Origin: Apostichopus japonicus
Lineage: Eukaryota > Echinodermata > Holothuroidea > Aspidochirotida > Stichopodidae
DNA: 60,000 nt
NCBI RefSeq assembly: GCF_037975245.1
Contig: NC_092564.1
Location: 20,563,984-20,623,983, forward strand
Direction: 5' to 3'
The notes below the pieces were generated by a model that was not told where the DNA came from, did no database searches, and saw only the letters and a list, made by a program, of their open reading frames with translations. Made by a program: the position numbers and the translations under genes. Numbering within the stretch: the first letter of the stretch is position 1; each line of letters begins with the position of its first letter. This document shows, piece after piece, positions 1 to 12,929 of this stretch.

Positions 1-33
1 AAACTGAGGTGTGGCCGATGTGTTTCTCATGAG
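1..33 (+). CDS. DCTN4: DCTN4 exon (partial; upstream part outside window)
   Basis: Reads [11 protein letters not shown], then donor GTAAAT at 34. It aligns to the conserved segment ending CVSHE just before VDS(H/Y)xCPxC in vertebrate p62. It contains the first visible CxxC pair. The window edge cuts it, so its true 5' border is unknown. Confidence 0.85.
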
Positions 34-3000
34 GTAAATACACTGACGTTACACTTACAAGTTACAGCTTAGCCTAGGCCTAAAGTTAGGTCCTAATGTA
101 CTGTTACTCGTTAGGATATGAATGATACCTTCCCTCAATGTTACAGCTAAAACAGTAAAAGCAGTTATGCAGTTAAACCAGGGAGTTGTTCCATAGCAAC
201 TCCCTGGTTAAACCTATGCCTATGTTCTTTAACCACTGAGACTGCAGCATCACACAGGATGGAGGCTCAGTGGAAAGAAAACATACATCGTTCATAATTG
301 TTTATTAGAATTCAGCCATGTGAAGAATGCACTTAGCCTATGCCTAAACAGCATTCAATGAGCTGGGATTAAATGATTTCAATGAAGAGGGACTTTTAAC
401 AATGGTACAGCACTGTAACATCTTGATCTAGTCTATGTGTTGGTGTGCAAATATGTTTCAAAAGATCTCATCTTCAATATTTACAAGAAGAATCATAGGT
501 AGAAGTCCAGACATGGACACAATATTACTGATGCACAAAAATTAAACTCAGTTTAGGGGACGTGATCAAAATACCTCAAAGAAGCTTTCTAATTGATTCA
601 TGACCAGACATGCGTAAAGATGCTAAATGGATGTTGGCCAACTGTTCGTTGCTAAAATTTGGTAGTTAAAAGTGGTGAAAGCAGTATGTTAGCTCAAACT
701 ATCACACTAGGCTATGTGTAAATGAGGGAATGTGCGAGTACAGTACTTTGTCCAGAAGTATCTGTCAAAAATGCCTCAAAGGAATTGTGATTTCAGAAGA
801 CTGCAGCGTGTCAAGTTTCACTAGAACTAGAAAGGACCGATATTGACAATGTCCTCTGTTGATTAACGGCCTGGCTGAGGACTCCATTGTAATTATTCCA
901 TTTAATTAAACACGATACATTCACATATGACATATGTACAGTAGGACTGAATGTGTTAAAGGTGTCTTGGACTATTGCCAAGATTTTTCAAAGAAACAGG
1001 TGTCTGGGCCCAGATGATGGTTACAACTATGTAGTGAAAGATAGACTTGATTTTAAGCTTTGTGTAGGGAGAAGCTGGTTGGCAGATTGTTTTACATGTG
1101 AAGAGAAATGGGAAACAAACATTCTTTTATTTTTCTCCGCCCCCACCCCCACCCCTCCAGAATGGAGGCTCAGTAGGCTTGAACATTGTTATGTAATATT
1201 ATATATATCTGTACACACAGCCAACATTGCATTATCAATATAGGTTCCAATCCTCCACTATGCCTCCACCTCAGAATGGAAACTGAGTGGTTTTAAAAAC
1301 TTTGACACAGCGTTGTGTCATTCTTTAAAAAAAACTTCCATCACCACTGGGACTACAGCTATGCCTCCACCACAGAACCTGTGCAGACTTCTTAAAATAA
1401 TCTGATTATGCAGCCAGCATTAAATGATCAACTTAGCTTTTATCACCACTGGGACTGCCCTTCACCCCACTTTGGAAGGGGAGTGGGGGGGGGGATTCTA
1501 TAGTTACTCCATTGTCGTCATGCATTTACATATCATCATAAATTATGATTTTCTTAAGCTTCTGTAGGAAACCTTTCAAGTTGTAGCTCAGTAAAGTTAT
1601 ACTCTACTTGGTCTAGCCAATTAAACATTTTTACCTTCAATGATGACAATTATTTATAGATACACGCAAAACATTTACTGTTCACTTTGGCATGCAACCA
1701 CCTCAATATCTTTCAGTGTCAAGTGAGCATGTTTAGGTTGGATTTTTAAGACAGTTTCTCTGTGTTTCTTGTGGGAGTGAGAGGGGATGGGATGGGAGGT
1801 GAAATGATAAGAGTTTGGATGATCATAGTTTGCTGAACCAGTCACAATGTTTTCTTAAATTTACTAACAGGTTGATTCTTATTCCTGCCCAAACTGCTTG
1901 GAGAATATGCCATCTGCTGAGGCAAAACTGAAAAAGAATCGCTGTGCAAACTGCTTGGATTGTCCAAGCTGTAATCACAGCCTCACAACAAGAGCAACCT
2001 CAGTGGCTCTAACTGATGCCAAAAGTCCTGAAAAGAAAACAACCAAGAAGGTCTACTACCTGGCATGTGGCTTATGTCGATGGACCTCTCGTGATATTGG
2101 GCTGACTGATAAAGAAAGTGGTAAGAGCCAAACTATCTTTCCATTCGTATGATAGGAATTAAAATTATCCAGTTTTCTACATGCAGTAAAAATTTGTGCT
2201 GTGCAGGTCATAAAAACAAGTAGTTCCTGGACTTTGCAGGATGGTCAAGTTTTTTAAGTACCACACACTTGACAAGAGTTAATGAGCTGAGAGAGGGTTG
2301 GGAGGGGGAAGCAGGGTAAGAAGCTCTGTGACAGTTGCCTATTACAGTTTCAATGTTTCTACTACTAGTATGTTTGTGTCTACTACTAGTATGTTTTTGT
2401 CTACTACTAGTATGTTTGTGTCTACTACTAGTATGTCTGTGTCTACTACTAGTATATGCTACTGTGTCTACTACTAGTATATGCTACTGTGTCTACTACT
2501 AGTATGTCTGTCTACTACTAGTATATGCTACTGTGTCTACTGCAAGTATGTCTGTGTCTACTACTAGTATATACTACTGTGTCTACTACTAGTATGTCTG
2601 TGACTACTGCAAGTATGTCTGTGTCTACTACTAGTATGTTTGTGTCTACTACTAGTATGTCTGTGACTACTGCAAGTATGTCTGTCTACTACTAGTATGT
2701 TTGTGTCTAAGACTAGTATGTCTGTGTCTACTACTAGTATATACTACTGTGTCTACTACTAGTATGTCTGTGACTACTGCAAGTATGTCTGTCTACTACT
2801 AGTATGTTTGTGTCTACTACTAGTATGTCTGTGACTACTGCAAGTATGTCTGTCTACTACTAGTATGTTTGTGTCTACTACTAGTATGTCTGTGTCTACT
2901 ACTAGTATGTCTTTTTCTACTACTAGTATATGCTACTGTGTCTACTACTAGTATATACTACTGTATCTACTACTAGTATGTCTGTGACTACTACAAGTAT

Positions 3001-6000
3001 GTCTGTCTACTACTAGTATGTCTGTGACTACTACAAGTATGTCTGTCTACTACTAGTATGTCTGTGTCTACTACTAGTATGTTTGTGTCTACTACTAGTA
3101 TGTCTGTGTCTACTACTAATATATGCTACTGTGTCTACTGCAAGTATTTGTGTGTCTACTACTAGTATATATACTACTGTGACTACTACAAGTATGTCTG
3201 TCTTCTACTAGTATGTCTGTGTCTACTACTAGTATGTCTGTGTCTACTACTAGTATATGCTACTGTGTCTACTGCAAGTATGTCTGTGTCTACTACTAGT
3301 ATATACTACTGTGTCTACTACTAGTATGTCTGTGTCTACTACTAGTATATGCTACTGTGTCTACTGCAAGTATGTCTGTGTCTACTACTAGTATATGCTA
3401 CTGTGTCTACTACTAGTATATACTACTGTATCTACTACTAGTATGTCTGTGACTACTACAAGTATGTCTGTCTACTACTAGTATGTCTGTGACTACTACA
3501 AGTATGTCTGTCTACTACTAGTATGTCTGTGTCTACTACTAGTATGTTTGTGTCTACTACTAGTATGTCTGTGTCTACTACTAGTATATGCTACTGTGTC
3601 TACTGCAAGTATTTGTGTGTCTACTACTAGTATATATACTACTGTGACTACTACAAGTATGTCTGTCTTCTACTAGTATGTCTGTGTCTACTACTAGTAT
3701 GTCTGTGTCTACTACTAGTATATGCTACTGTGTCTACTGCAACTATGTCTGTGTCTACTACTAGTATATACTACTGTGTCTACTACTAGTATGTCTGTGT
3801 CTATGCTACTATTTTAGTACTGTTTCCTTCTTCAACCGTGAATACAGTATAACTAGAAGGTATGTTGGAAAGATGTGAGTAGGTTGAATACTGACTCAGG
3901 TGATATTGTGAAAGCACAGTATGATCTATAATTATGAAGACTGAATCCAAGTGAGAATATTGTTGGTTTACTGTATATCATGGGTTTGTGAAGAGACCAT
4001 ATTATTATTATGGAAAGTTAGTTTCCATCAGAACAAAAGCACATCTGTATATACTCATTTTTGGGTCATCTCTGATATTTAAGACCTATGATATTTCAAG
4101 CTTCAATAATAAATGGCTTGTTGCACACTGAGTAGTATTGATGTATGAGCTCAATTGAAATCCCTTGCTACCCTGCCAAATCCCCTTGCAATGATAATAA
4201 AGCAAATACATACACTCAATACTTTATATATACTTAATTTCTTTACAGCTAGTGGTGGATGGGAGGAATATGAAAACAACCATGCAGAAAGGGTACTGTA
4301 CAGTCACATTTATCAATTTTCTTGTAATAAATCTTCATAAATTTCCATGCAAGATATTAACATCCATAGCCTGAATTAGCAGGGTTAGGAATGAACCCTG
4401 TGCAATGGCATGAACTACATAAACTAGTGGAATATATGATGCATAGATCACTTAGCAGCCATACGTTGACAAGAAGGGGAATTAGGGGACCTGTACAAAT
4501 TGAGTGGATATAAGGTGTAGAGGTGGCTTTGGTACTCCTTACTGGTACTCCTGGTGTATTTAATGAAAGGTATGTGGAGAAAGATGTGGAAGGGTTTTGG
4601 GTTTCTGCTCTTTTTAAAGTCAAAGAGTTATATGCCGATCTCTACAAAAGTGGAATTGAAAACTATTTTGATGTTATCAAACAACATTCGATTATTTCAC
4701 ACAGTTGAATAATCTGCTGGAATTCTACCATCAACTTGCCATCAAGGAGAAGAATGAACGAGAGCAGAAAAAGTTTACCAAAAGGCGAACATACCTTAGG
4801 CTCCAGGAGAAGTACTTTTCTCCCGGTGGCTTAACAACGAGGAGGAAGACTTCCTTCCTAAGTGCCCTATCTAGTTTGGCGTGAGTACTTTTCACCATGT
4901 TCATGCTTACCAGTTTAGATCTAATAAGTGGAGTGTTGCATACATGTAGTTTACTACTACAGTTTTATATGACCAGTAAGATTCTTATAATAGTAACAGA
5001 ACTTTCCACATCAGGTTTTTGAAAGCTGTTGCATTTCTGACTGTCAGAACTCAATTTCAGATCTAACATAGTGCACTCCCATTGCATGGAGATCTAACAA
5101 AGACCTTTATAGCTAATAAAAAGCCTTGGCTAAAGCTGCATTTTGCCTTGGGGGTTTGTGTCTTTTCAATATTCTGACCAACCTTTTTGTGGTTAAAACT
5201 ATGGTCCATTGACTTGTAAATCTTTAAATTTACTAATATATTCAGGTTACACATTTTTATATGTCCCAAAAAATTTAATTAAGTTAAATTTGCAAGCCTT
5301 GAACTTGAAGTGTAATTTCACCATTTGCCTTGTGATTCTGGTGGACTTTAGTGATACATCATATTTCAAGGTTGTCATAGTTTCTTCCAAGTTAAAATAC
5401 AATACAATGTTCGTGGAATATTCAAAGCAACACAGAGCTTTGAAAGCTCACTTGAGGATTTATCTGTTTTTCAATTTGCACTTTATTGTGTCAGTGATTC
5501 ATATTATGAACAGTACCTGGTTTAGTGCAACAGAGCCTCAATGTTGTTTTTGTGGGTTTTCCCTCAAAACCATTTGCCATGTAAGAGAGTTGTGTCTGAT
5601 CACACCACAAGGGATGTCTTTATATATAAATTATAACCTACAGTTCTTTTGTACTAACTGTTGCAATGCCTTCCATTTCAACAACACTTTCATGACTGCT
5701 GTAAATTTACATAAACAATTCCAGTTGATTTTTCTAAAATTGAGACAGAATAAGTTGACAGTGTGCAAACTAGAAATGTGAATGCAGACTCTTTTTTCCC
5801 TGCGTTAATAAAATTATGTGAATATCCTAATAAACTCACCGTATCTGGCTTTTGGAATATTCCTCTTTATATATAATTATTCTACCTTTGCAGACCTAAA
5901 ACTGATGAGCCTGAAGTCACACCTGTCAGTAAAATACCGCCCTGTGACGAGGTCGACCCACTCCCGTCTAAGTTTTATACCCAACCACTGGTCTTAGAAA

Positions 6001-9000
6001 AGGGTTTGTGAAGTCACTTTAAAATTTTACATCAGAATTTGAATTTTAGCCAAAATTTAAAGTATTAAAAGTATATACAGTATTATTCAACTGAAACAAC
6101 CAATAAAATGTGCAATTTTGAAAGAACTGGACTTGCCCAAAAAAATATTCACTTTGAGATAAATTTTGAAGAGGAAAGTGGGGGAGGGGGAGGCTAAGGA
6201 AGGAGGGATTTAGTTAAAAGGATAAGTAATTACATGTTCAGTGGCAGGGTGTGAAAGTATTTTGAGGATTTTACTGATTTGTAAACAGTTAAAATGTAGT
6301 CTTGTAAAATGCTCCAGTAAAAGGCAATGTTTGTGCAGATAACATTGACCTGATGCAAATGAAGTTATTTAGTATTTATATCTGACAGCCTTCCCTTTCT
6401 GGTTTACTTTCAGTGACAACACTTGCCCAGAGGCTAAATCGACCAGAATTTGCCAGTAACCAAGTGGAAGGGTTATACCCAAGGCACAAACACCTGGTGA
6501 TTAAACGTTCACAGAGATGTCGGGTAAGTTGCTCAGTACTCTTAGAAAGTTTGAATGCTATGGAGACAGCGTAGAAACTCACACATTTTTCGGCAGATGT
6601 GGATCTCGCTTTCCTGCACCAGAGATAAATATTCAGTCGATTACAACAAAGAAAAGAGTGATAATGTAAGACTTTAATAAGAATTAAGGTGCCAGTAAGT
6701 GTTTTGTTCAGTTGAGTAAAATTCAAGAAACATTTAATGTTTAAGCAGTGGAAGATCTGCCTTTTCTATGTCTGGTATGTTTTACTTTACCACCTTCAAA
6801 TGAAAAAGGTAAGATCTGTCTACACATGCAGAATGATTCAACAACTTTGTTTTTATATGTAGATGATGTGTTTGTCAATTGCAGGGGAAGCAGAACTATT
6901 TTTTTCGTTATAGTCACAGCAGTAAGACATTTATGTGGAATGTATTGTAGAAATTGCTTGTCTGGCACTTCTGTACTGTAGGACTGTTCTCCCATTGGGG
7001 CTTGAAAGGTTACATTGTATTGTACTGTTGATTTTGAGCGACATTCAAAACAGCATCGGAAATTTGGAATTTCTGGCAGGTCATCTAGACATAAAGATAA
7101 CAACAATACACTCATGTTTGATTTTCCGTGCAAGCACTGGGAAGGTCAAGCAATGTAGCAAATTATTTTTGTTGTCAAGTTCAGAGTGTGCATTATCTAG
7201 TATGTCAGTAACAACAATGTTTAATTGAAGTATTCAGCCCCTGCTAATGAATTCTCCATGAAAGCTACACCATGTTTAAGTGACAAACAATCTAGTCCTG
7301 CCTCTGAGATTGGATTGAAATGCATTAAGCTGCTTTTACAGACTGTTACATTTGTTTCAAACTTTTATAAATCAAAACTGATTCCCTGGCCTACTTAAGG
7401 TGTTAGCAACTTTGCATTTGATTTATATTTATATTTGCTTTTGATTTTTGAAAGTTTTATAGGCTTCGGCTAAGGAAAAAGTACTGAACTTTTCACTGAA
7501 TAAAACATTTCTTGAGACATTAAAAGAACATCCCTAAGAATCTATTTCATATTCAGTAGTATTCCTATGTTAGAACATGTTACCTTTCAAACACAACCAG
7601 GTGATTTCATCTTCGTGACATGAGACTTTGAAGTTTTTCTTTTCTCCTTTGCAGGACTGTGAGCATAATCTCAGCAAACCTGAATATAATCCATCATCCA
7701 TCAAATTTAAAATTCAACTGGTTGCTTTGTAAGTATTACAATGAAAATGGATGTGAAGAAATTGTTCATGTCAGTCTTTTGATCATGATATAAGAGGTGA
7801 TTTAGTTGTAGAAGATTTTATTTGCAGTGAAATCCTCTTATGTCGGTCAATTTGATGTGGTTGTCCTTGAATCTCTTCCCTGGTTCCTGTTATTTGAGCT
7901 GCCCTACTTTGAAATATTGTATAACTTTGATATTCCGTCTCTATTAACATAGTAGATTAATTTCACTATGAATGAATGAAACATAACTTTAATGTTCCAT
8001 CTCTTTAACATAGTAAAATATTTTTTCATAAGTGTAAAGCATCATCAGAATGAAAAGTTCACTGTTAATTAATATTGAGTCAATCAGTGACAGTAAAGTA
8101 CTTCAAGTAAGTATTTGTGGCTCCAATCAACTATTTCTTTAAAATTTAAAATTATGCAAATGAAAGTTTTGAAATATTTTGCTACACAATGATAATGCAG
8201 TTACTTTGAGTTGTTCACTCTGCCTTCCATTTGACTTTGGAGTCGCTCATTACTACACTAATGCTAAGGTACTTGAAGGTTTGTAGAAGCGAAGAGCACA
8301 CTTGAACATCCTAAATGGTATATTTGGAGCAGTTGTGATAATCAGCTCTGTGTGAAAAATAAGTTTATATTATGATTTTGTAGCAAATACCTTGTGACCC
8401 CATTGTTGAACTTATTCTTTCCAGACAACATATTCCTGATATTCGCATATACTTGGTCCCCAAGCTTCACCACGAGAGAGAGAGCATCGTTACAATCCTC
8501 TTAAGCAATCCATCTCAGGAACCAATGGAAATCCAGCTGGAGGCATTAAACCATCCACCATCTACTGGAATGGTACGTAGTGATATACTCACCGGCAGTC
8601 GACCCCCCATCTCCCTCCAAAAATATACTCACCGGCAGTCAACCTCTCATCCCCCTCCAAATATAGCACTCTCGACACCTAACAAAAAATTAGAAGTCAC
8701 AATCCCCACAAGAATGTCCACAGAAAGATCAAATAGCAGTATCCTTTTTATTGATAAAGAAACTGATTAATGGAAGAAATGCTATGGACAAAACGAAATT
8801 GCAAGTATCGAACTTTCCAGAACAGAAAGAAAAGAAGCACAAACATGGCATTCCATTGATTATCATTTAACTGAAACATTTGATTCCAATTTGCAATGGA
8901 AGTAGGTGGGCAAGTAAACTACTTGAAGCAAAACATTATATATAATGCTTGTGGCAGAAGAACATCAAGAGGAGAACTTGGCGTCTCCGAAATATCAATA

Positions 9001-12000
9001 CTCAAATTATTCCTTCAATTTCGAGGGATGGCAGAAAGGAAACCATAAAATAAAGTAAAGGGTAAATTATTCAGAGAAAGTTTTGCCACCAAAGCAGGTT
9101 ATGACAAAGGTAATTTTAGTGGTTCAGCAGGTCTCTGACTTAAACAACATCTTTGTTGACTAAAGATTTAAAGTTAATAGTGTTACTATTCACTTGAATA
9201 AAATGATTGTTCCCCAAAATTTCTTCACCAAAATTAATTTTCAGGTCTTTGGAAAGCAAAACTTGCCTGGAAACACAGACATAAAAGGATTATCAACATA
9301 AATATACTCCCTCTTAAAGTTACAAAGGAAGCATCATCCTTTGTCCAAATGGAAATTAAAAAATTGTATCCCATAATATATTGGTACCCAATACTGTTTA
9401 CGTACATAAATAGTACATTTTTAGCTTGGAAAGAAAGAACGAAGGTGTCATCCTTAGCCCACCCATGTCAGGAAAATCGAACAACACAGTACACTTAATT
9501 AGATAACATCGCAAGTTTTTTCAAGAAAGACTTTGGAGGATCTGGAAGGATCTGAAACTAAGTGAGACAGCGCTAACGATTTAATAATACTAATCCTGCC
9601 AATTGGAGTTAAATCCTGTTGTGATCAAAATATGAAGCAACTGCTGAAAGCGTGAAAGTTTTGGAGTTTAAATTGAGGCTGAATAAGTCAGCCATTACAA
9701 GGTAAATTATTATAAAGGCAAGAGTTTTCATTAGTTAAGCCACCTAAAGGAAAGAGAAACGACCACTGACCTTTAAACCCAAAGAGTGTTCTAGTCGAAA
9801 TTGTACTTGATCATGTGAACAAGTAATAAGCAGTACAATACTAGTTATACTTACTGATGGAGATAGCAGCAAAAAAACAAGGTAAACAATCAATTCAACA
9901 GAGGAAAGTTCCGGGTGATATCGTAAATCAAGACAAGCCCTATCTGCGTTATCGTGGAAGCACTGGACCGAACATAGGGTCCAATGAGGAGTGACTGTGA
10001 CAAGGCAAAGAGGTCCAAGGCAAACCACAGACAAAAACAAATGTTGTCAAGACTAGCACAGTGAACATTAATAACCAATAAGAGGTTTCATTAATAAACT
10101 GCAGGATTGGTAGATCCTGACAAATTACTTCATAGGCATAACTCAGTAATACAATACAGATTTCTCATAGTTTACACATGTGTGGAAGACTATAACAGTA
10201 ATATGATTTAATTGTTTGTTCCTCAGCTAATCGTACCAAGTATCGAACTTGCACTAGCTGCAAAAGATATCACAGCAGAGTTTGACGAGAAGGTCGCAGA
10301 CACCAGTCAATATCAAGACAACCCAGAGTAAGTATGAATGTGTCATCTTTGGTCTAAAGGGAAGATGTCAGACTCAAAATTCACCATTTAATGTTTTAAT
10401 GGGGGAGGCCTCCCTCCTCCATCCCCCCCCCCTCGATCCCTCTACTCGCTTTTTTATATCCTGGATCTGACACTGGTCAGTGCTGTTTGGTAGCGAGTGT
10501 GATCTCAGCATGGAGGGTGTCTCATGTTGCAGTTACCTCAAAGTTCAGTCTTGCAATGCATCATACAAGCAAGGGTTTCTAGTGAGCAAACAGTCCACAT
10601 AAAGCACTTACTGTTGTATTCACTTTGAAAAATGTGGCTGAGTTTCTCTCTCAGCCTGCACACTTAACAATTGCCAAAAAATGTATATTTCTTGGAAGAA
10701 AGTGATACCTAGCACTCCTCAAACATTGTGAGTTTTCTCTGTATTTGTTACACCCAACAGATTGGGATACATTGAGACTATTAAGGAATCAAATAGTCTT
10801 ACAGTGTTCCTCCTTTTTGCCTTAGTTGTCCTTAACTAAGTCTCTTTTTTCCTTCGCTTTTTCTTTGGAAGGAATTCCACGGCATGGTACAGTTCATATT
10901 GTTGAAACGATACTTAAACTAGACATCATTGCAAATGAAGTATGTGCCACAAATTGCCTCAAGTTTGTCAATTACTTCCCTTGTAGATCTCAGGTTGACC
11001 AACTTGATCATGAAGTTTATTTTCAAAAACACAGTTGTTATCCAAGACACATAAAGTATGATTAGTATGTCTTGTTTACTCTTTTTGCATATTTTGTGTC
11101 ACCATAGCAATCTTGAGAGCTACATCTAATATCTGCAGATGAGTATACTACATTGCACTTCCAATTCATGTGCTCAAATGAGTTTCTAGGCATTTTTAAC
11201 TAGATCTGAAAGATTCAAAAGTATCACCATCATCTTATAGGTTACTTCTTGAAAACACATTTTGGGGAATTTTTCTCTTCAAACCGAATGTCACACCATC
11301 AACTAGCATTTCAAGAGAGAATGTAATACTCTTTGCAGTAATTTGAAGCTCAATCATGGAATCAACTTCCAAGTTTTCCTGAGAGGAGAAACTGGAGCCA
11401 TTTCAAAAGAACAAATCAAATTACTTTAAGAAATGTGATCTTACAGCTCTTGAGATGGTACCTTGGCGTTCATCAAGAGAAGCTAGGCGTTCAAAATCAT
11501 TCCTCACAGAGTATCTTTTTGTACTCAGTAATGAATGTCTGTTCTCCAACATTTCACACAAACGTTGGTTTCGAAAATTGTCACATTAAAAGTAACGAGG
11601 CATGTTTCAGAGGTATGTCTGCAGTAGATAAACCTTTGTGGAGTTGTCCGAGTAAATAGATACTGGTTCAGAGGTCAATGTTTCCCAGGGGTTTGTTAAA
11701 ATTATTGTCAATATTTTCACTACAGACAGAAAAGCTCAGAGAGTGAATGGTAAGTTTACCATGGTGACAAGATATTCAGAGGTTGCTGTCTCTTTAATCA
11801 CCACCAGCATCCTCATCACCATCATCAGTGATATTTCACTCACGATCCTTCCAATACTGGTGCTGGAGTTTTAATCATATCATATATATCCATTAAATTT
11901 TTACCCATTGACACTGACAGTTTGATGTGGTTAGAGAGATATTTATATATATCAATGTGTGACCTCCTTTCTTTCTCACTACATATTTATTCTGACTAAC

Positions 12001-12837
12001 ATATATCTTTATGACTTCATACTAACATTTAAAGGAATCTTGATCAACAATTTCAGTGGATATATAGATTGAAAGAATTGTACTTTTAGCTGTTATCAAT
12101 TGGGTTTGAGGCATTTATACCCCCTCATGTCTGTCTTTTAAATGGGGTCACAATTCTACCCCAGCATGTCTATCTTCTAAGGGAATTTTGTTTGTACCCT
12201 ATAGATTTGTATCCCAGCAGTCCTGGCTTGCTCCTCCCCTATTGAGGGGGGGGGGGGGGTGGGGGGGTCTATTGGGTGCATCCCAGGTTAGGAATGATGC
12301 ATGAGCATGATTTGCATATGATCTTGCATTGGTGATGTTGCACTCTCAATGGGTATTTTAATGAGCCAGTATTTTACTAAAATTAGATGTGTGGTTGATT
12401 TATTCAAATTTAAATATTAACATGCCGCAAATATGTGAGTTGTGACCTGTTTCACCTGTTTCTGAAACCCATTCTAGCTATTAAAGAAAATTGATTGTTT
12501 GCTCGTTACCATAGTTTAAATTCAAGTTTCCAAGTCAGTTTACTGTCCTTCATTTACTAATATATTGTTTTATAACTGTTATCAAAAGTAACCTCAAAAT
12601 AATCTGTATTCTAGCCTGGGTTTATTTAAATGATACTGTATCGCACCGTCTTCTAAAAATCCTTGTTTAATTAGTGCATAGCGTCACTCTGTTTCCCTAA
12701 AAAGTTGTATCTTGAGCTTCACTTAATATAGCGTATATATAGCGTATATATATTGTATAGAATCACCCCATTTATTCCCCACCTTTTCCGTCAGTCAGTC
12801 TGTCCATTCCAGTATGTGACTGTTGTATATATATATA

Positions 12838-12929
<92 letters not shown>

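Larger units (their letters stand above)
4881..8424 (+). other. DCTN4 introns 4-7 (exons at 5894, 6414, 7655 excluded)
   Basis: Four introns of 1013, 410, 1131 and 696 bp of plain AT-rich sequence. An open frame of 190 codons at 5209-5781 lies in the first. It has no recognisable domain and is treated as chance. A purine-rich stretch occurs at 6170-6215. Nothing else can be supported. Confidence 0.6.

Noticed and set aside
2358-3803. Regularly repeated short sequence considered as a CRISPR array
   Set aside because: The units are contiguous with no unique spacers, and the host is a spliced animal gene.
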